Below, one piece after another: positions 1-9,995 of a stretch of 64,000 nt of DNA. The stretch's first letter is position 1. Each line of letters starts with the position of its first letter. The stretch spans positions 124,001-188,000 of the forward strand of contig NZ_SWLZ01000004.1 of assembly GCF_005502275.1 (NCBI RefSeq), written 5' to 3'. The DNA is from Robertmurraya siralis. Its GTDB lineage: Bacteria > Bacillota > Bacilli > Bacillales > Cytobacillaceae. A program made the translations under genes and the position numbers. Below the pieces are notes generated by a model that saw only the letters and a program-made list of their open reading frames with translations, searched no databases and had not been told where the DNA came from.

Positions 1-825
1 GATCAGTATTATAAGCTCACAAGCAATGGTTTAGCGTATATGAAAAGAGAGTCTGAAAATTATCCGTTTTTATCCTATTTGAATGGTTGGGACTTCCAAT
101 ATGCTAACATCTTTTGGCAGAGGATATCATTATTGGTTCAAGTAACTTCACATTTAGCTAATCAAGATCGAAATTATATTCCCATTCAGAGAAAGAAACC
201 TTTGCTCAATTGGTTGAAAAATTATCTTATCAATAATCGATTCAATCGCAAAGAACTTAGTGATAGCCTATATAAAGAACTTATTCATGTTTTGGAAGAT
301 AGCCGCGAGATCGATCCAAGTGTTTTTGTCATTCGCTTAACTGGATTTGAGATAATTGGTTTGACGGAAAAACAGGCAAGTGAGTATTTAAAAATAGAGC
401 GAACATTGTATCATTTTCAATTTCAGGCATTGCTACATTATATTTTGTCTAGAGTTCAAAAAGAACCGAAGAAATTTAAGCTTTTAGCGTCGCTTATAAC
501 AGATATTGAAACAGCTCTACCTTTAACAGATACAAGTAAGAAAACGTTGGCTCTCTTAAATAAAGGATTTTCACTCGAACAGATCGCTCAAATCAGAAAG
601 TTGAAAGTTAGTACAATACAGGATCATATTGTTGAACTTGCTCTTCAAATGCATACATTTCAAATTGAACCTTTTGTAGGGAAGGAAATAATAGAACAGA
701 TTATGGCTGCACATAAACAGGCAACTTCTAAACAATTAAGACGGATTCGTGAATTGGTTCCAGAAGCAACCTATTTTCAAATCCGATTAGTTTTGACCAG
801 GTTTGGTGAAAATAATGAAATTTGA
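1..825 (+). CDS. ypbB: YpbB-like protein, C-terminal part (5' end outside window)
   Basis: The frame is open from base 1, so the gene begins before the window; the ATG at 40 is internal. The visible 275 residues are helical and end in an HTH_40-type helix-turn-helix (around '[18 protein letters not shown]'), the domain found at the C-terminus of many RecQ helicases. The gene overlaps the start of recQ, as ypbB does in B. subtilis, so YpbB probably supplies in trans the C-terminal domain missing from the short RecQ. The role in DNA repair is inferred from this pairing only. Confidence 0.8.
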   Translation, partial: DQYYKLTSNGLAYMKRESENYPFLSYLNGWDFQYANIFWQRISLLVQVTSHLANQDRNYIPIQRKKPLLNWLKNYLINNRFNRKELSDSLYKELIHVLEDSREIDPSVFVIRLTGFEIIGLTEKQASEYLKIERTLYHFQFQALLHYILSRVQKEPKKFKLLASLITDIETALPLTDTSKKTLALLNKGFSLEQIAQIRKLKVSTIQDHIVELALQMHTFQIEPFVGKEIIEQIMAAHKQATSKQLRRIRELVPEATYFQIRLVLTRFGENNEI

Positions 826-2293
826 GCTAGAAAAAAAGTTGCAGGAGTATTTCCGCTTTTCTACGTTTCGGCCCGGACAGAAAGAGGTTGTGTTATCTGT
901 TCTAAACAAGAAAAATACCATTGCCGTTTTACCTACTGGCACAGGGAAGTCATTGTGCTACCAGTTTCCAGGATATGTACTTTCAGGTATCGTTGTGATC
1001 ATTTCACCGCTTTTGTCGCTCATGCAAGATCAGGTCGAGCAAATGCAAATGCAAGGTGAAAAAAGAGTAATAGCGCTCAATTCATTTTTAACAGGCGCAG
1101 AGAGAATCAAGGCTTTACGCCAGTTAGAAAAATATAAATTTATTTACATTTCCCCTGAAATGTTGAACCTCGATGAAATAAAGCAGAGGTTACAATTGTT
1201 GCCGATTTCTTTGTTTGTGATCGACGAAGCCCACTGTATTTCACAATGGGGATATGATTTTCGTCCAGATTATATGAAGCTGGGAACAATTAGAGAGCAG
1301 CTTGGTAATCCACTTACGTTAGCATTGACAGCGACAGCTACGAAAGAAGTGGTTGCAGATATTGCACAAGTATTAAAATTATCTTCTTGGGATGAACATA
1401 TTTTTTCGATGGATCGTCCCAATATTGCGATTAGGGTAGAAAAAGTGGCTGCTCCTGAGGAAAAAGAACATCATCTGATAAAGTTGCTTTCGTTTCTTCA
1501 AGGGCCAGGTATTATTTATTTTTCAAGTCGCAAAAGGGCAGAAGCTCTAGTTGAACGATTAAAGGATGAGGGCTTTCACAAAGTTATGGCTTACCATGGA
1601 GGCATGGATCAAGAAAGCCGAATTCTTATTCAACAGCAATTTATCCATGGACAACTTGATTTAATCTGCGCAACTAGTGCGTTCGGTATGGGTGTAAATA
1701 AAGAAGACGTCCGCTTTGTCATTCACTATCATATGCCACTGCAAATCGAATCTTATATACAAGAAATTGGTCGTGCTGGTCGTGATGGAAAAAAAAGCTT
1801 AGCGATATTACTATATTCACCAGGTGATGAGGCATTGTCATATCATCTGGTGGAAAATGAACTTCCAAACGAGACTCAGATTGAATATGTACGCCAATGG
1901 TTAAAATCGGGGAAACGTAGCGAAAAAGAAATGCGAACCTTTGTCGGGTTAAATGATGTTCAATGGCGCTTAATAACCGATTTCTTTGAGAATCTTGAAA
2001 ACACCGTTTCTTTGGACTCTTCAATGGAGCAGTTCAAGCACTTTGTTGAAGAGAGAACGAGGCTAAAAAGAAAAAAAATTGAGGAAATCAAGAATTGGGT
2101 ACACTCGTGCCATTGCCGAAGAGAAATTATCTTGAATTATTTTAGTGAAACAAAGAACATATCGATTAAGGATTGCTGTGATGTGTGTGGCATCGATTTA
2201 GATCTGTTTCAAAAAAGGGAAGAAGATGTGGCGAATTTGTCTTTTTCATTTGATTGGAGAGCCTATTTATCCAGCATTTTATTAAAAGGGTGA
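815..2293 (+). CDS. recQ: ATP-dependent DNA helicase RecQ (short form)
   Basis: A 492-residue superfamily 2 helicase. Walker A is '[12 protein letters not shown]', the DEAH box is '[12 protein letters not shown]', motif III is 'LALTATAT' and motif VI is '[10 protein letters not shown]'. A cysteine cluster (CHC...CCDVC) near the end is the RecQ zinc-binding subdomain. There is no HRDC domain, as in the short B. subtilis RecQ. RecQ unwinds DNA 3'-5' in recombination and fork repair. I chose ATG 815; a TTG at 803 is in frame but worse placed. It overlaps ypbB and is followed after 10 bases by the CPBP protease gene, so one operon is likely. Confidence 0.93.
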   Translation: MKFELEKKLQEYFRFSTFRPGQKEVVLSVLNKKNTIAVLPTGTGKSLCYQFPGYVLSGIVVIISPLLSLMQDQVEQMQMQGEKRVIALNSFLTGAERIKALRQLEKYKFIYISPEMLNLDEIKQRLQLLPISLFVIDEAHCISQWGYDFRPDYMKLGTIREQLGNPLTLALTATATKEVVADIAQVLKLSSWDEHIFSMDRPNIAIRVEKVAAPEEKEHHLIKLLSFLQGPGIIYFSSRKRAEALVERLKDEGFHKVMAYHGGMDQESRILIQQQFIHGQLDLICATSAFGMGVNKEDVRFVIHYHMPLQIESYIQEIGRAGRDGKKSLAILLYSPGDEALSYHLVENELPNETQIEYVRQWLKSGKRSEKEMRTFVGLNDVQWRLITDFFENLENTVSLDSSMEQFKHFVEERTRLKRKKIEEIKNWVHSCHCRREIILNYFSETKNISIKDCCDVCGIDLDLFQKREEDVANLSFSFDWRAYLSSILLKG

Positions 2294-2303
2294 GCGTGTA
2301 AAC

Positions 2304-2912
2304 ATGAAAAATAAATATACGGAAATAGTTCAGGAGTTAAGCGATCGGGAAATCACGTTTCACCTAATAGCAACCCAAGTACTGCTACTGGTAATTGCGC
2401 TAGTAATAGGGTTCTTTTGGTTTGATGATTTTTCATCATTTTGGGAGTTGTTTATTTGGGACGATAAGAAAATTTGGTATGTTGGCGTCGGGGCTGGTTT
2501 AGCTATTGTCGCATTGGACCTCTTGCTGATGAAAATGCTGCCACCTTCCTATTATGACGATGGCGGCTTGAATAAGCGGATGTTTGAAAATAGAACTGTA
2601 TGGCAAATTGCAGGAATTGCTGCAATGGTTGCGGTTAGTGAAGAAATATTATTCAGAGGTGTGCTCCAAACTCATATTGGACTAGTTGTCACAAGCGTTT
2701 TATTTGCACTCATCCATTATCGATACTTGTTTAACAAGTTTCTTTTCGTAAATATTTTACTTCTCAGTTTTTTAATAGGTTACATTTATATGGTGACAGA
2801 GAACTTGCTTGTCACAATTGTTTTGCATTTTATTGTTGATTTTCTATTAGGTTTAGCCGTTCGCTACGATAAACAACCACCTCATGAACAGGAGGGAAAA
2901 ATACATGAATAA
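2304..2912 (+). CDS. ypbD: CPBP-family intramembrane glutamic protease (YpbD-like)
   Basis: A 202-residue membrane protein with several hydrophobic helices. The CPBP/Rce1 motifs are present: 'EEILFRGVLQ' (EExxxR), a histidine in 'LIHYRY' and a late 'HFIVD'. The family cleaves or processes membrane proteins, but the substrate here is unknown. It sits between recQ and a LysM gene exactly like ypbD of B. subtilis. Its 3' end overlaps the ypbE ribosome-binding region, which suggests translational coupling. Confidence 0.85.
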   Translation: MKNKYTEIVQELSDREITFHLIATQVLLLVIALVIGFFWFDDFSSFWELFIWDDKKIWYVGVGAGLAIVALDLLLMKMLPPSYYDDGGLNKRMFENRTVWQIAGIAAMVAVSEEILFRGVLQTHIGLVVTSVLFALIHYRYLFNKFLFVNILLLSFLIGYIYMVTENLLVTIVLHFIVDFLLGLAVRYDKQPPHEQEGKIHE

Positions 2913-3558
2913 AGAAGAACCGTACCGTGATCAGGCGGAACGTTTAAGAAAGAGAATTAGCAAAAAAGAGGAATCTGAAACTATCAAAGATTCATCGCCA
3001 GAACTGCCGCCACGAAGCAGGGTCCATTATCATAAGGCAAAAAGAACAAAGGTGAAGTTAAAATACCCTATGATTCGATTATTGGCTGTTTTTTTCATCC
3101 TTCTACCAATTGTTAGCTTTAGCATTTATACGATTAATGAAAGCAAATCGAATCGTTCTGCATCTGTTGATCGTCCTTTATCAGGAAATATTGAGGCGGT
3201 AGATGTTAAAAATGATGAGCAAAGTGAACGGGGAATGGAAGAAGAGCGAACGGGTGTTGAACCGGATGAAGACTTGACTCGAATAGAAGAGAATGAAGTG
3301 GGGGTGGAGCAAGAATCGAAAAAGGTTGAACCGGCGAAAGTGGATAATACGCTTCCTGATAAGGAATCTCCTAATGATAAAGCACCTGTGAAAGAAGAGA
3401 TTATTTACCATACAGTACAAACAGGAGAAACGCTCTTCCGAATTTCAATGAAATATTATCAATCACAATCAGGAATTGAAATCATTAGAGAAGCAAACGG
3501 GATCAAAGGAAATGAGATACAGCTTGGACAAACTTTGAAAATACCAATAGAGCAGTAG
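2905..3558 (+). CDS. ypbE: LysM-domain membrane protein YpbE
   Basis: 217 residues: a basic cytoplasmic N-terminus, one membrane segment (around 'LLAVFFILLPIVSFSIYTI'), a long acidic low-complexity linker and a C-terminal LysM domain ('YHTVQTGETLFRISMKYY' to 'LGQTLKIP') that binds peptidoglycan. This is a type II membrane protein with its LysM in the wall. Start 2905 has an AGGAGGG Shine-Dalgarno; an upstream ATG at 2884 lies inside ypbD and lacks one. It is followed by a strong terminator, so it closes the ypbB-ypbE operon. Confidence 0.85.
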   Translation: MNKEEPYRDQAERLRKRISKKEESETIKDSSPELPPRSRVHYHKAKRTKVKLKYPMIRLLAVFFILLPIVSFSIYTINESKSNRSASVDRPLSGNIEAVDVKNDEQSERGMEEERTGVEPDEDLTRIEENEVGVEQESKKVEPAKVDNTLPDKESPNDKAPVKEEIIYHTVQTGETLFRISMKYYQSQSGIEIIREANGIKGNEIQLGQTLKIPIEQ

Positions 3559-3562
3559 GAAT

Positions 3563-3602
3563 AAAAGACGATGTTATTGTTTGAAATAACATCGTCTTTT
3601 TC
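3563..3602 (+). terminator. Intrinsic terminator after ypbE
   Basis: A near-perfect 15-bp stem (AAAGACGATGTTATT with its complement), a 6-nt loop and a T-run. It ends the ypbB-recQ-ypbD-ypbE operon. Confidence 0.9.
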
Positions 3603-3728
3603 GTTTAGTACTGACGAAATACCAATAGATCAAATAATCGCCATGTTTTAAATCATAACCAGAAGGACAAGATCATATATTTTTATAAAAAGCAAGACCA
3701 GGAATTGCTTAGAATGGGGAGGACGTTA

Positions 3729-4187
3729 ATGGAAACATCGATTAAAATGCTTGACGAGAGAACCGATAAAGCAACGAAGCAAATGCTCCAAAAGGTAGTG
3801 GAGCGAAAAAGAAAATTTGATGCTTTTACATTCAGGCATTTCCTTGTTATCTGGTTAACGATCTTTTCCGCTTTTATCTACCTCTTCGTCTTATATAAAA
3901 CGTTAGTAATCCCATATTCGTACTCCTTTGCAGCAATGTTTTCCGCTTTTCTGGACCAGACTTATAATTTGTACGCCCTTGTTTTCATTTTCGGGCTGTA
4001 CGGTTTGATGAATTTGTTAAAAGAGAAGAAGGATAAGGCAGAACAGGAGTACCATGCACTGCGTTGTGAAATTATAGATAAGAGCAAGGATCTATGGAAA
4101 CAAGAGGATGCGTGGAAAAATCGTCATCTTGTCTTTGAGATGATGAAAAAGAATTACGACATCAACCTTTATCATGAGAATAAATAA
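3729..4187 (+). CDS. ypbF: YpbF-like two-helix membrane protein (DUF2663)
   Basis: 152 residues with two predicted membrane helices (around 'FLVIWLTIFSAFIYLFVLY' and 'YALVFIFGLYGLMNLL') between charged ends. It matches the size and place of B. subtilis YpbF, whose function is unknown. Start 3729 is chosen because GGGGAGG lies 7 bases upstream; an in-frame ATG at 3705 precedes the Shine-Dalgarno. It converges with the cotJ operon. Confidence 0.75.
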   Translation: METSIKMLDERTDKATKQMLQKVVERKRKFDAFTFRHFLVIWLTIFSAFIYLFVLYKTLVIPYSYSFAAMFSAFLDQTYNLYALVFIFGLYGLMNLLKEKKDKAEQEYHALRCEIIDKSKDLWKQEDAWKNRHLVFEMMKKNYDINLYHENK

Positions 4188-4238
4188 GCTTTCATGCAAA
4201 GGAAAGAGGCAGGGATTCGCAGCCGCTGCCTCGAAAGA

Positions 4239-4808
4239 CTAAAAAAATTTCTTTTTATCACGCTCTTCTTTGAGAATTTCGACAGCTTCTCTGAAACGTT
4301 GAGAATGGACGATTTCTCGTTCTCTTAAAAATCTCAATCCATCATTTAGATCAGGATCATCGCTCACATTAATGATCCATTGATAAGTGGCTCTCGCCTT
4401 CTCTTCTGCAGCAATGTCCTCATATAGATCGGCAATTGGATCTCCTTTTGCTTGAATATAGGTTGCTGTCCAAGGTGCTCCGGCGGCATTATGGTAGAAG
4501 AGGGCATTGTCATGATTGACATAGTGGTCGCCAAGTCCAGCAGCTTTCATTTGTTCAGGAGTAGCATCCTTCGTAAGCTTATAAATCATGGTAGCAATCA
4601 TTTCCAAATGGGCAAACTCTTCTGTGCCGATGTCCGTAAGTAAGCCGATTACTTTGTCTGGAATTGAGTAGCGTTGATTTAAATACCTGAGTGCGGCAGA
4701 TAATTCTCCATCGGCACCACCGTATTGTTCAATAAGAAATTTGGCAAGCATCGGATTACACGTGCTAACTTTAACAGGGTATTGGAGCTTTTTTTCATAG
4801 ATCCACAT
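4239..4808 (-). CDS. cotJC: Spore coat protein CotJC (manganese-catalase fold)
   Basis: 189 residues of the CotJC/Mn-catalase family. A four-helix ferritin-like bundle carries metal ligands in 'EEFAHLEM' and 'EEKARATY' plus a late 'REIVHSQRF'. CotJC is a coat component made in the mother cell during sporulation. It is the last gene of cotJA-cotJB-cotJC, which shows the host forms endospores. Confidence 0.93.
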   Translation of the reverse strand: MWIYEKKLQYPVKVSTCNPMLAKFLIEQYGGADGELSAALRYLNQRYSIPDKVIGLLTDIGTEEFAHLEMIATMIYKLTKDATPEQMKAAGLGDHYVNHDNALFYHNAAGAPWTATYIQAKGDPIADLYEDIAAEEKARATYQWIINVSDDPDLNDGLRFLREREIVHSQRFREAVEILKEERDKKKFF

Positions 4809-4843
4809 ATTCTATCCCTCCTATTTTTCAAGTATAGAAGCTT

Positions 4844-5107
4844 TTAAAGTTGCCATGGCCAAGGAGAGTCATCCCAATCCCACGGTTGCCCAGAAAAGCT
4901 ATGCCCGAACTGCATTAAAGGACCATACACGGCTTCGACTGCTTTTCTTAACCTTTTTCTCTCTCTTACATAATGATTAAATTGGTTAATCGCTTCAAAA
5001 TCATTGTTATGGGTATTCAAATACAAGCTCAGTTCCACAAGCACAAAATCAACGGCTTGAAGTTGTTCCATAAGCTCATAAAATTCCGGTGGCAATTGTT
5101 TTTTCAT
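4844..5107 (-). CDS. cotJB: Spore coat protein CotJB
   Basis: 87 residues, matching the CotJB family in length and in its C-terminal aromatic stretch (WDWDDSPWPW). Its start overlaps the cotJA stop by 4 bases, a sign of coupled translation. CotJB is needed with CotJA and CotJC for the inner coat. Confidence 0.9.
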   Translation of the reverse strand: MKKQLPPEFYELMEQLQAVDFVLVELSLYLNTHNNDFEAINQFNHYVRERKRLRKAVEAVYGPLMQFGHSFSGQPWDWDDSPWPWQL

Positions 5108-5334
5108 GAGGTTTTCCCTCCCTTAGCCAACTCTCTGGGGTTGTAATAAGGATCATATAGTGGTTTCCAAAGTGTTCCAGCTCTCAACGCTTCCATTGGG
5201 GTGAATTGGGGAAAATTATTTGGTTGAAATCCTATATATAAATGCGGTGGAGTTGAGTAGCTTTTTATTTTGATAGGCTTACAAGGGTCAAAGGGACTTA
5301 CGTAAGGGGAATAGGTTTTATTGGGTGTAAACAT
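5104..5334 (-). CDS. cotJA: Spore coat-associated protein CotJA
   Basis: 76 residues rich in proline, tyrosine and asparagine, like CotJA. It is the first gene of the operon and has AAAGGAGGG before the ATG. Upstream on the minus strand is CATAAAAT, similar to a sporulation SigE -10 element, but I see no convincing -35, so the promoter is only suggested. Confidence 0.88.
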   Translation of the reverse strand: MFTPNKTYSPYVSPFDPCKPIKIKSYSTPPHLYIGFQPNNFPQFTPMEALRAGTLWKPLYDPYYNPRELAKGGKTS

Positions 5335-5479
5335 AGTTGCCCTCCTTTTATAGATATATCATTCAATTTTATGAAAAAAAACGACAGACATGACAGTTAT
5401 TTTCCTGAAAAGGAAAGGAGTTCTTTCTGATTTTGTAGAATATATTAATTAAGGTAGATATTAACGCGGAGGTGAAAAA

Positions 5480-6112
5480 ATGTTTGTAAAGAATATCATG
5501 ATTCCAAAGCATCAAACATTTACTGTCCAGGCTGATGAACCATTAAGAGTCGCTTTGGACAAATTAGAGGAGCATAAAATAGATGGTCTGCCGGTATTAC
5601 AAGGTCATCAATATGCCGGTATTGTGACAAGGCATAATCTCTATGAGAGTTTTTTTACCTCTGACCTATCAAGGGATGAATTTTTAGAAAAAAAGAGCTG
5701 TGGTGATATCGCAACATATAAGGATAAATATTTAAAAGGGCAGGAAATTTTTGAGAAAACTCTGCTTGAGTTAAAAGATTTTCCATTGCTTGCTGTTGTT
5801 AACGACAAAAATGAATACTTAGGAATTGTGACAAGGTTTGATGTATTAGAGCAATTTCAATCCGCTTTTGGTGTTAGAAAATCAGGGGTGAGAATTGCGT
5901 TTACCTCGATTGAAACGGAAGGGCGTCTTGCTCGTCTTGCTGATATTGCTCATCAATTTCATGAGCATATCATTTCTCTTGTTACATTTGATGAAACGGA
6001 TAAGCTTGTGCGCAGAATTGTGATGAAAATTGAGAAAAAGGATAATGTTGATAAATTCGTAAAAAAACTCGAGAATTCCGGATTCCGAATTCTTGATATC
6101 TATGAAGATTAA
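5480..6112 (+). CDS. Tandem CBS-domain protein (AcuB-like)
   Basis: 210 residues. Two CBS motifs span about residues 5-65 and 70-130 ('GIVTRHNLYE' and 'GIVTRFDVLE' close them), followed by an ACT-like C-terminal domain. Such proteins bind adenine nucleotides and sense energy state; AcuB of Bacillus has this layout. The target is unknown. It has its own GGAGGTG ribosome-binding site and a terminator directly after it, so it is monocistronic. Confidence 0.75.
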   Translation: MFVKNIMIPKHQTFTVQADEPLRVALDKLEEHKIDGLPVLQGHQYAGIVTRHNLYESFFTSDLSRDEFLEKKSCGDIATYKDKYLKGQEIFEKTLLELKDFPLLAVVNDKNEYLGIVTRFDVLEQFQSAFGVRKSGVRIAFTSIETEGRLARLADIAHQFHEHIISLVTFDETDKLVRRIVMKIEKKDNVDKFVKKLENSGFRILDIYED

Positions 6113-6145
6113 AAAGTTGTTCGAAAAATATTGATAAGCAAGAAA

Positions 6146-6187
6146 AAACGATCCCTCTCATAGATTGTTATGAAGGGATTTTTTTCT
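6146..6187 (+). terminator. Intrinsic terminator after the CBS gene
   Basis: ATCCCT and AGGGAT arms with an extended inner CATA/TATG stem, followed by seven T. Confidence 0.85.
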
Positions 6188-6252
6188 GTTTTTAATAACT
6201 TTATGGTATGATTCCATTAGAATTTTAGAGAAAAGGGTAACCGGGAGGAACT

Positions 6253-7023
6253 ATGGTTTTTATTTTTGTTTTCATCATCATGTCTTTTGCTATCGGGCTT
6301 ATTGCTTATATGTATAAATTAGCCCATTCTGATCAAGTCCTTTATCAAGAAATTTCATTTGCAAACTTTCCCGACAGCTTTGGTGAAGTGAAGCTGTTTT
6401 TTATTTCTGATATTCATCGGCGATTGCTATCAGAGGATATTGTTTCGGAAGTGAAAGGAAAAGTAGATCTAGTGATTATAGGAGGAGACCTTTTAGAAAA
6501 AAGGGTGCCAATTGAACGTGTAGAACAAAATATTAAATCGCTTACGGAAATAGGACCAACCTATTTTGTGTGGGGGAATAATGATTATGAAATTAATCCT
6601 CGGCTACTGGACGCTGTCCTTTTAAAGTATGGAGTAAAAATCCTCGATAACACGGCAGTCTCATTCGAATCTGAAGAAGGAGATCGTTTTGTTTTATTAG
6701 GTATTGATGATATTTCGAGGAAAAGAGCACGTTTAGACTTGGCTTTACAAGATGCTGGTCCAGGAGGGTTTAAAGTATTGGTTAGTCATGACCCGAAAAT
6801 TCAAAAACAAATCAAGCGTGAAGATCAAATCTCGCTCGTGTTAAGTGGTCATACACACGGAGGACAGATTAGAATTTTTGGCTTTGGTCCTTATGAAATC
6901 GGGAAATTAAAGAGAACCGGGGAGACAGCAATACTCGTGAGCAATGGGTACGGCACAACTTCATTGCCGCTGCGCTTAGGTGCTAGCCCGGAGACTCATG
7001 TCATTACTTTAAAAAGGAAATGA
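6253..7023 (+). CDS. ypbG: Membrane-anchored metallophosphoesterase YpbG
   Basis: 256 residues: an N-terminal membrane helix, then a calcineurin-like phosphoesterase. The metal motifs appear in order: 'FFISDIHR' (DxH), 'IGGDLLE', 'WGNNDYE' (GNxD), 'LVSHDP' and 'SGHTHGGQ'. It fits B. subtilis YpbG by position next to mecB. The substrate is unknown. Confidence 0.85.
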   Translation: MVFIFVFIIMSFAIGLIAYMYKLAHSDQVLYQEISFANFPDSFGEVKLFFISDIHRRLLSEDIVSEVKGKVDLVIIGGDLLEKRVPIERVEQNIKSLTEIGPTYFVWGNNDYEINPRLLDAVLLKYGVKILDNTAVSFESEEGDRFVLLGIDDISRKRARLDLALQDAGPGGFKVLVSHDPKIQKQIKREDQISLVLSGHTHGGQIRIFGFGPYEIGKLKRTGETAILVSNGYGTTSLPLRLGASPETHVITLKRK

Positions 7024-7113
7024 AGAATAGCAAAAACCCTAATTAGACGACTCACCATCCCTATTTATTTACATAAACTACATTAAGAGTTGTCACAGTA
7101 GGGGGCAAAAAAT

Positions 7114-7695
7114 ATGCGCATAGAGCGATTGAATTATAATAAAATCAAGATCTTCCTTACATCAGACGATTTAATGGAACGAGGGCTTACAAAAGAGGAT
7201 ATTTGGAAGGATTCCTTAAAATGGCATCAGCTTTTTCACGATATGCTTGAAGAGGCGAGTGATGAGTTTGGTGTTAAAATTGAAGGCTCTGTTGCAGTTG
7301 AGATTTTTTCTATGCACGCTCAGGGGATGATTATGATCGTTACGATGGAAGAAGAGGAAGATCAATCCCTACATGATGGGTTTATAGATATGGCTGTTAT
7401 GTCTAAGAATAGTGATCAAATACTTTTTGAGTTTGACGATTTTGAGGATGTAATCCAGCTATCCCGACAATTATGGAATTTAAATATTCGTGGTGGAAGC
7501 TTGTACAGTTTTGCACAAAAATATTTTTTATCGTTCAAAGAGGATGCGCTTCGTCAGTCGGATAGCATGATCGCTGTCTTATCGGAATTTGGTGATATTT
7601 CGTTAAGAAGTATCCACTGGTTAGAAGAATACGGCCGAAATGTCATGAGCGGCAATGCAATCGAGACGGTGATGGAACATTTTGTAACGGAATAA
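7114..7695 (+). CDS. mecB: Adapter protein MecB (MecA family, YpbH)
   Basis: 193 residues starting 'MRIERLNYNKIKIFLTSDD', the MecA/YpbH signature. It has an acidic middle and a C-terminal ClpC-binding domain. MecA paralogues deliver substrates to ClpCP; YpbH is the minor paralogue and lies upstream of gudB in B. subtilis as here. Confidence 0.9.
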   Translation: MRIERLNYNKIKIFLTSDDLMERGLTKEDIWKDSLKWHQLFHDMLEEASDEFGVKIEGSVAVEIFSMHAQGMIMIVTMEEEEDQSLHDGFIDMAVMSKNSDQILFEFDDFEDVIQLSRQLWNLNIRGGSLYSFAQKYFLSFKEDALRQSDSMIAVLSEFGDISLRSIHWLEEYGRNVMSGNAIETVMEHFVTE

Positions 7696-7703
7696 AAGGA
7701 ATA

Positions 7704-7746
7704 AAGGCTTCGTTATAAGAGTATGACTCTTATTGGAGTCTTTTTC
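7704..7746 (+). terminator. Intrinsic terminator after mecB
   Basis: An ATAAGAGT/ACTCTTAT stem inside an imperfect outer stem, ending in GTCTTTTT. Confidence 0.8.
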
Positions 7747-8071
7747 TGTTTTTTAGGAAAAGGTCAAGCTGCCTTTTTTGTACTAAAATGATGTCCAAAT
7801 GCGCGCGAGCGAATTAAAGGCGAATCATATCGTTACTAATTAATTATGATTGTTTAATTTTGTACGAAAGCAAAGGCTGCTTTTTTTTAAACTTGAAGTA
7901 CGCATTTATGAAATGGACTCATCATTATAACATTAAAATGATAGCGGTTACAATTTTTATTAAATGTGTGTAAAAAAGGCTCTCATTCATCTTGCATTAA
8001 TTATCCAAAGGTGTATACTTGTGACTGAAAGAGGACAATTATTGAAAGCGATTTTAGGAGGTTTATTTTAG
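7747..8071 (+). promoter_or_regulatory. gudB upstream region with SigA-type promoter
   Basis: The long gap between mecB and gudB holds a second terminator-like hairpin (AAAGCA/TGCTTT plus T8, 7867-7888) and a good SigA promoter: -35 TTGCAT at 7992-7997, 16-base spacer, -10 TATACT at 8014-8019. The gudB ribosome-binding site (AGGAGG) follows. I saw no CRE site or riboswitch. Confidence 0.75.
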
Positions 8072-9349
8072 ATGGTAGCCGAGAAAGGTACTGAAAATAT
8101 AAATCATGAAGACAAGCTTGATGTCTTAAAGTCTACTCAAACTGTTATACACAATGCTCTTGAAAGACTTGGATACCCCGAAGAAGTCTACGAGCTCTTG
8201 AAAGAACCTTTAAGATTGATGACGGTCAAAATTCCGGTAAGAATGGATGATGGATCTGTAAAAGTCTTTACTGGCTACCGGGCCCAGCATAACGATGCTG
8301 TTGGTCCTACAAAAGGTGGAATTCGTTTTCATCCGAATGTTACGGAAAAGGAAGTCAAGGCACTTTCCATTTGGATGAGTTTAAAATGTGGAATTGTTGA
8401 TTTACCATACGGTGGAGGAAAAGGTGGAATTGTTTGCGATCCACGAGACATGTCATTTCGAGAACTTGAGCGCTTAAGTCGTGGTTATGTACGAGCAATT
8501 AGTCAAATTGTTGGTCCTACAAAGGATATCCCGGCACCAGATGTCTTCACCAATTCGCAAATTATGGCATGGATGATGGATGAATATAGCCGGATTGACG
8601 AATTTAATTCTCCGGGATTTATTACAGGAAAGCCGCTTGTTTTAGGTGGGTCACATGGACGAGAGTCGGCAACAGCAAAGGGTGTAACCATTTGCATCGA
8701 AGAGGCTGCAAAGAAAAAGGGCATTGAATTAAAGGGTGCTCGTGTTGTCGTCCAAGGATTTGGGAATGCGGGCAGCTTCTTATCAAAGTTTATGCATGAT
8801 GCAGGTGCAAAGGTCGTTGGGATATCAGACGCATACGGTGGTTTATATGATCCGGATGGCTTGGATATTGATTATTTACTCGATCGTCGTGACAGTTTTG
8901 GAACGGTAACTAAATTATTTAATAATACGATCTCAAATAAAGAACTATTGGAGTTGGATTGTGATATTTTAGTGCCTGCTGCAATTGAGAATCAAATAAC
9001 TGAAGATAATGCTCATAATATTCGAGCGAAAATAGTCGTGGAGGCTGCTAATGGACCGACAACATTAGAAGCTACGCAAATCCTAACTGATAGAGGAATC
9101 CTTCTTGTACCAGATGTTTTGGCATCTGCTGGCGGCGTTACCGTTTCTTACTTTGAATGGGTGCAAAATAATCAAGGTTATTATTGGACAGAAGAGGAAG
9201 TAGAAGACAAACTAAGAACCGTTATGGTAAAAGCCTTTGAAAACATCTATGGTACAGCTCAGAGTCGTAGAGTAGATATGAGGCTTGCTGCCTACATGGT
9301 CGGTGTAAGAAAAATGGCGGAAGCATCCAGATTCAGAGGCTGGATTTAA
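8072..9349 (+). CDS. gudB: NAD-dependent glutamate dehydrogenase
   Basis: 425 residues, the normal size of RocG/GudB. It converts glutamate to 2-oxoglutarate and ammonia. The substrate-binding core is '[11 protein letters not shown]' and 'PYGGGKGGI', and the Rossmann dinucleotide motif is '[10 protein letters not shown]'. The segment '[14 protein letters not shown]' has a single VKA, so it lacks the VKA duplication that inactivates GudB in the laboratory B. subtilis strain and should be active. Position next to mecB and ypdA supports gudB rather than rocG. Confidence 0.92.
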   Translation: MVAEKGTENINHEDKLDVLKSTQTVIHNALERLGYPEEVYELLKEPLRLMTVKIPVRMDDGSVKVFTGYRAQHNDAVGPTKGGIRFHPNVTEKEVKALSIWMSLKCGIVDLPYGGGKGGIVCDPRDMSFRELERLSRGYVRAISQIVGPTKDIPAPDVFTNSQIMAWMMDEYSRIDEFNSPGFITGKPLVLGGSHGRESATAKGVTICIEEAAKKKGIELKGARVVVQGFGNAGSFLSKFMHDAGAKVVGISDAYGGLYDPDGLDIDYLLDRRDSFGTVTKLFNNTISNKELLELDCDILVPAAIENQITEDNAHNIRAKIVVEAANGPTTLEATQILTDRGILLVPDVLASAGGVTVSYFEWVQNNQGYYWTEEEVEDKLRTVMVKAFENIYGTAQSRRVDMRLAAYMVGVRKMAEASRFRGWI

Positions 9350-9350
9350 A

Positions 9351-9600
9351 AAGAAAAGCGGAGAGCGCTTGCCCATCGGCGACAAGCATAAGACAGGCTG
9401 GCAGGGAGGTTGTTTTTTTAACCTCCTTGACAGAATGGCTTATGACCTCGAGCCGATAGCGCTCGGAGCTGGACAAAGAAAAGCGGAGAGCGCTTGCCCA
9501 TCGGCGACAAGCATAAGACAGGCTGGCAGGGAGGTTGTTTTTTAACCTCCTTGACAGAATGGCTTATGACCTCGAGCCGATAGCGCTCGGAGCTGGACAA
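9351..9600. repeat. Two tandem copies (type A) of a palindromic interspersed repeat
   Basis: Two almost identical units of about 125 bases (9351-9475, 9476-9600). Each starts AAGAAAAGCGGAGAGCGC and ends GAGCTGGACAA. The arms GCGCTTGCCCATCGGC and GCCGATAGCGC are complementary, so each unit folds into a long hairpin. Termini like these occur in interspersed repeats of many Bacillaceae genomes. The minus-strand ORFs here are products of the repeat, not genes. Confidence 0.8.
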
Positions 9601-9908
9601 AGAAAAGCGGAAGCGGCTCGTTCATCTCCGTACAAACTGGAAGGGCCTCGACTGAGATAAAGGAAAACCGATAAGCGAAAGCGAATCGAGTTTGACTTAT
9701 CGTAGGGAGGTGGCTTGAAGGACAATAGGTGCTAGGGGCCTGTAGCTGGACAAAAAGAAAAGCGGAAGGCCCCTGTTTAGCACCGTATGGCCTGGAGAGA
9801 CAGCGACTGAGATAAAGGAAAACCGATAAGCGAAAGCGAATCGAGTTTGACTTATCGTAGGGAGGTGGCTTGAAGGACAATAGGTGCTAGGGACCTGTAG
9901 CTGGACAA
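9601..9908. repeat. Two tandem copies (type B) of a related palindromic repeat
   Basis: Two units of about 154 bases (9600-9753, 9754-9908) share the AGAAAAGCGGA start and GCTGGACAA end with the type A units but have a different core, AGATAAAGGAAAACCGATAA and onward. In the second unit GCCCCTGTTTAGCACC near the start pairs with GGTGCTAGGGACC near the end. They look like short non-autonomous elements inserted beside the type A pair. Confidence 0.78.
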
Positions 9909-9995
9909 GCGGTTTGAAATTATAAACAATACAATAAGAACGAGGACTTGCCAATCGGTGAGTCCTTCCTTAGTTATAATCAAGGAGTGTTTACC

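Noticed and set aside
5335-5400. SigE promoter for cotJABC
   Set aside because: A CATAAAAT -10-like box is present but no acceptable -35 at the right distance.
9418-9954. Three overlapping minus-strand ORFs of 60-112 residues
   Set aside because: They lie entirely in the palindromic repeats, repeat each other's sequence and have no ribosome-binding sites.
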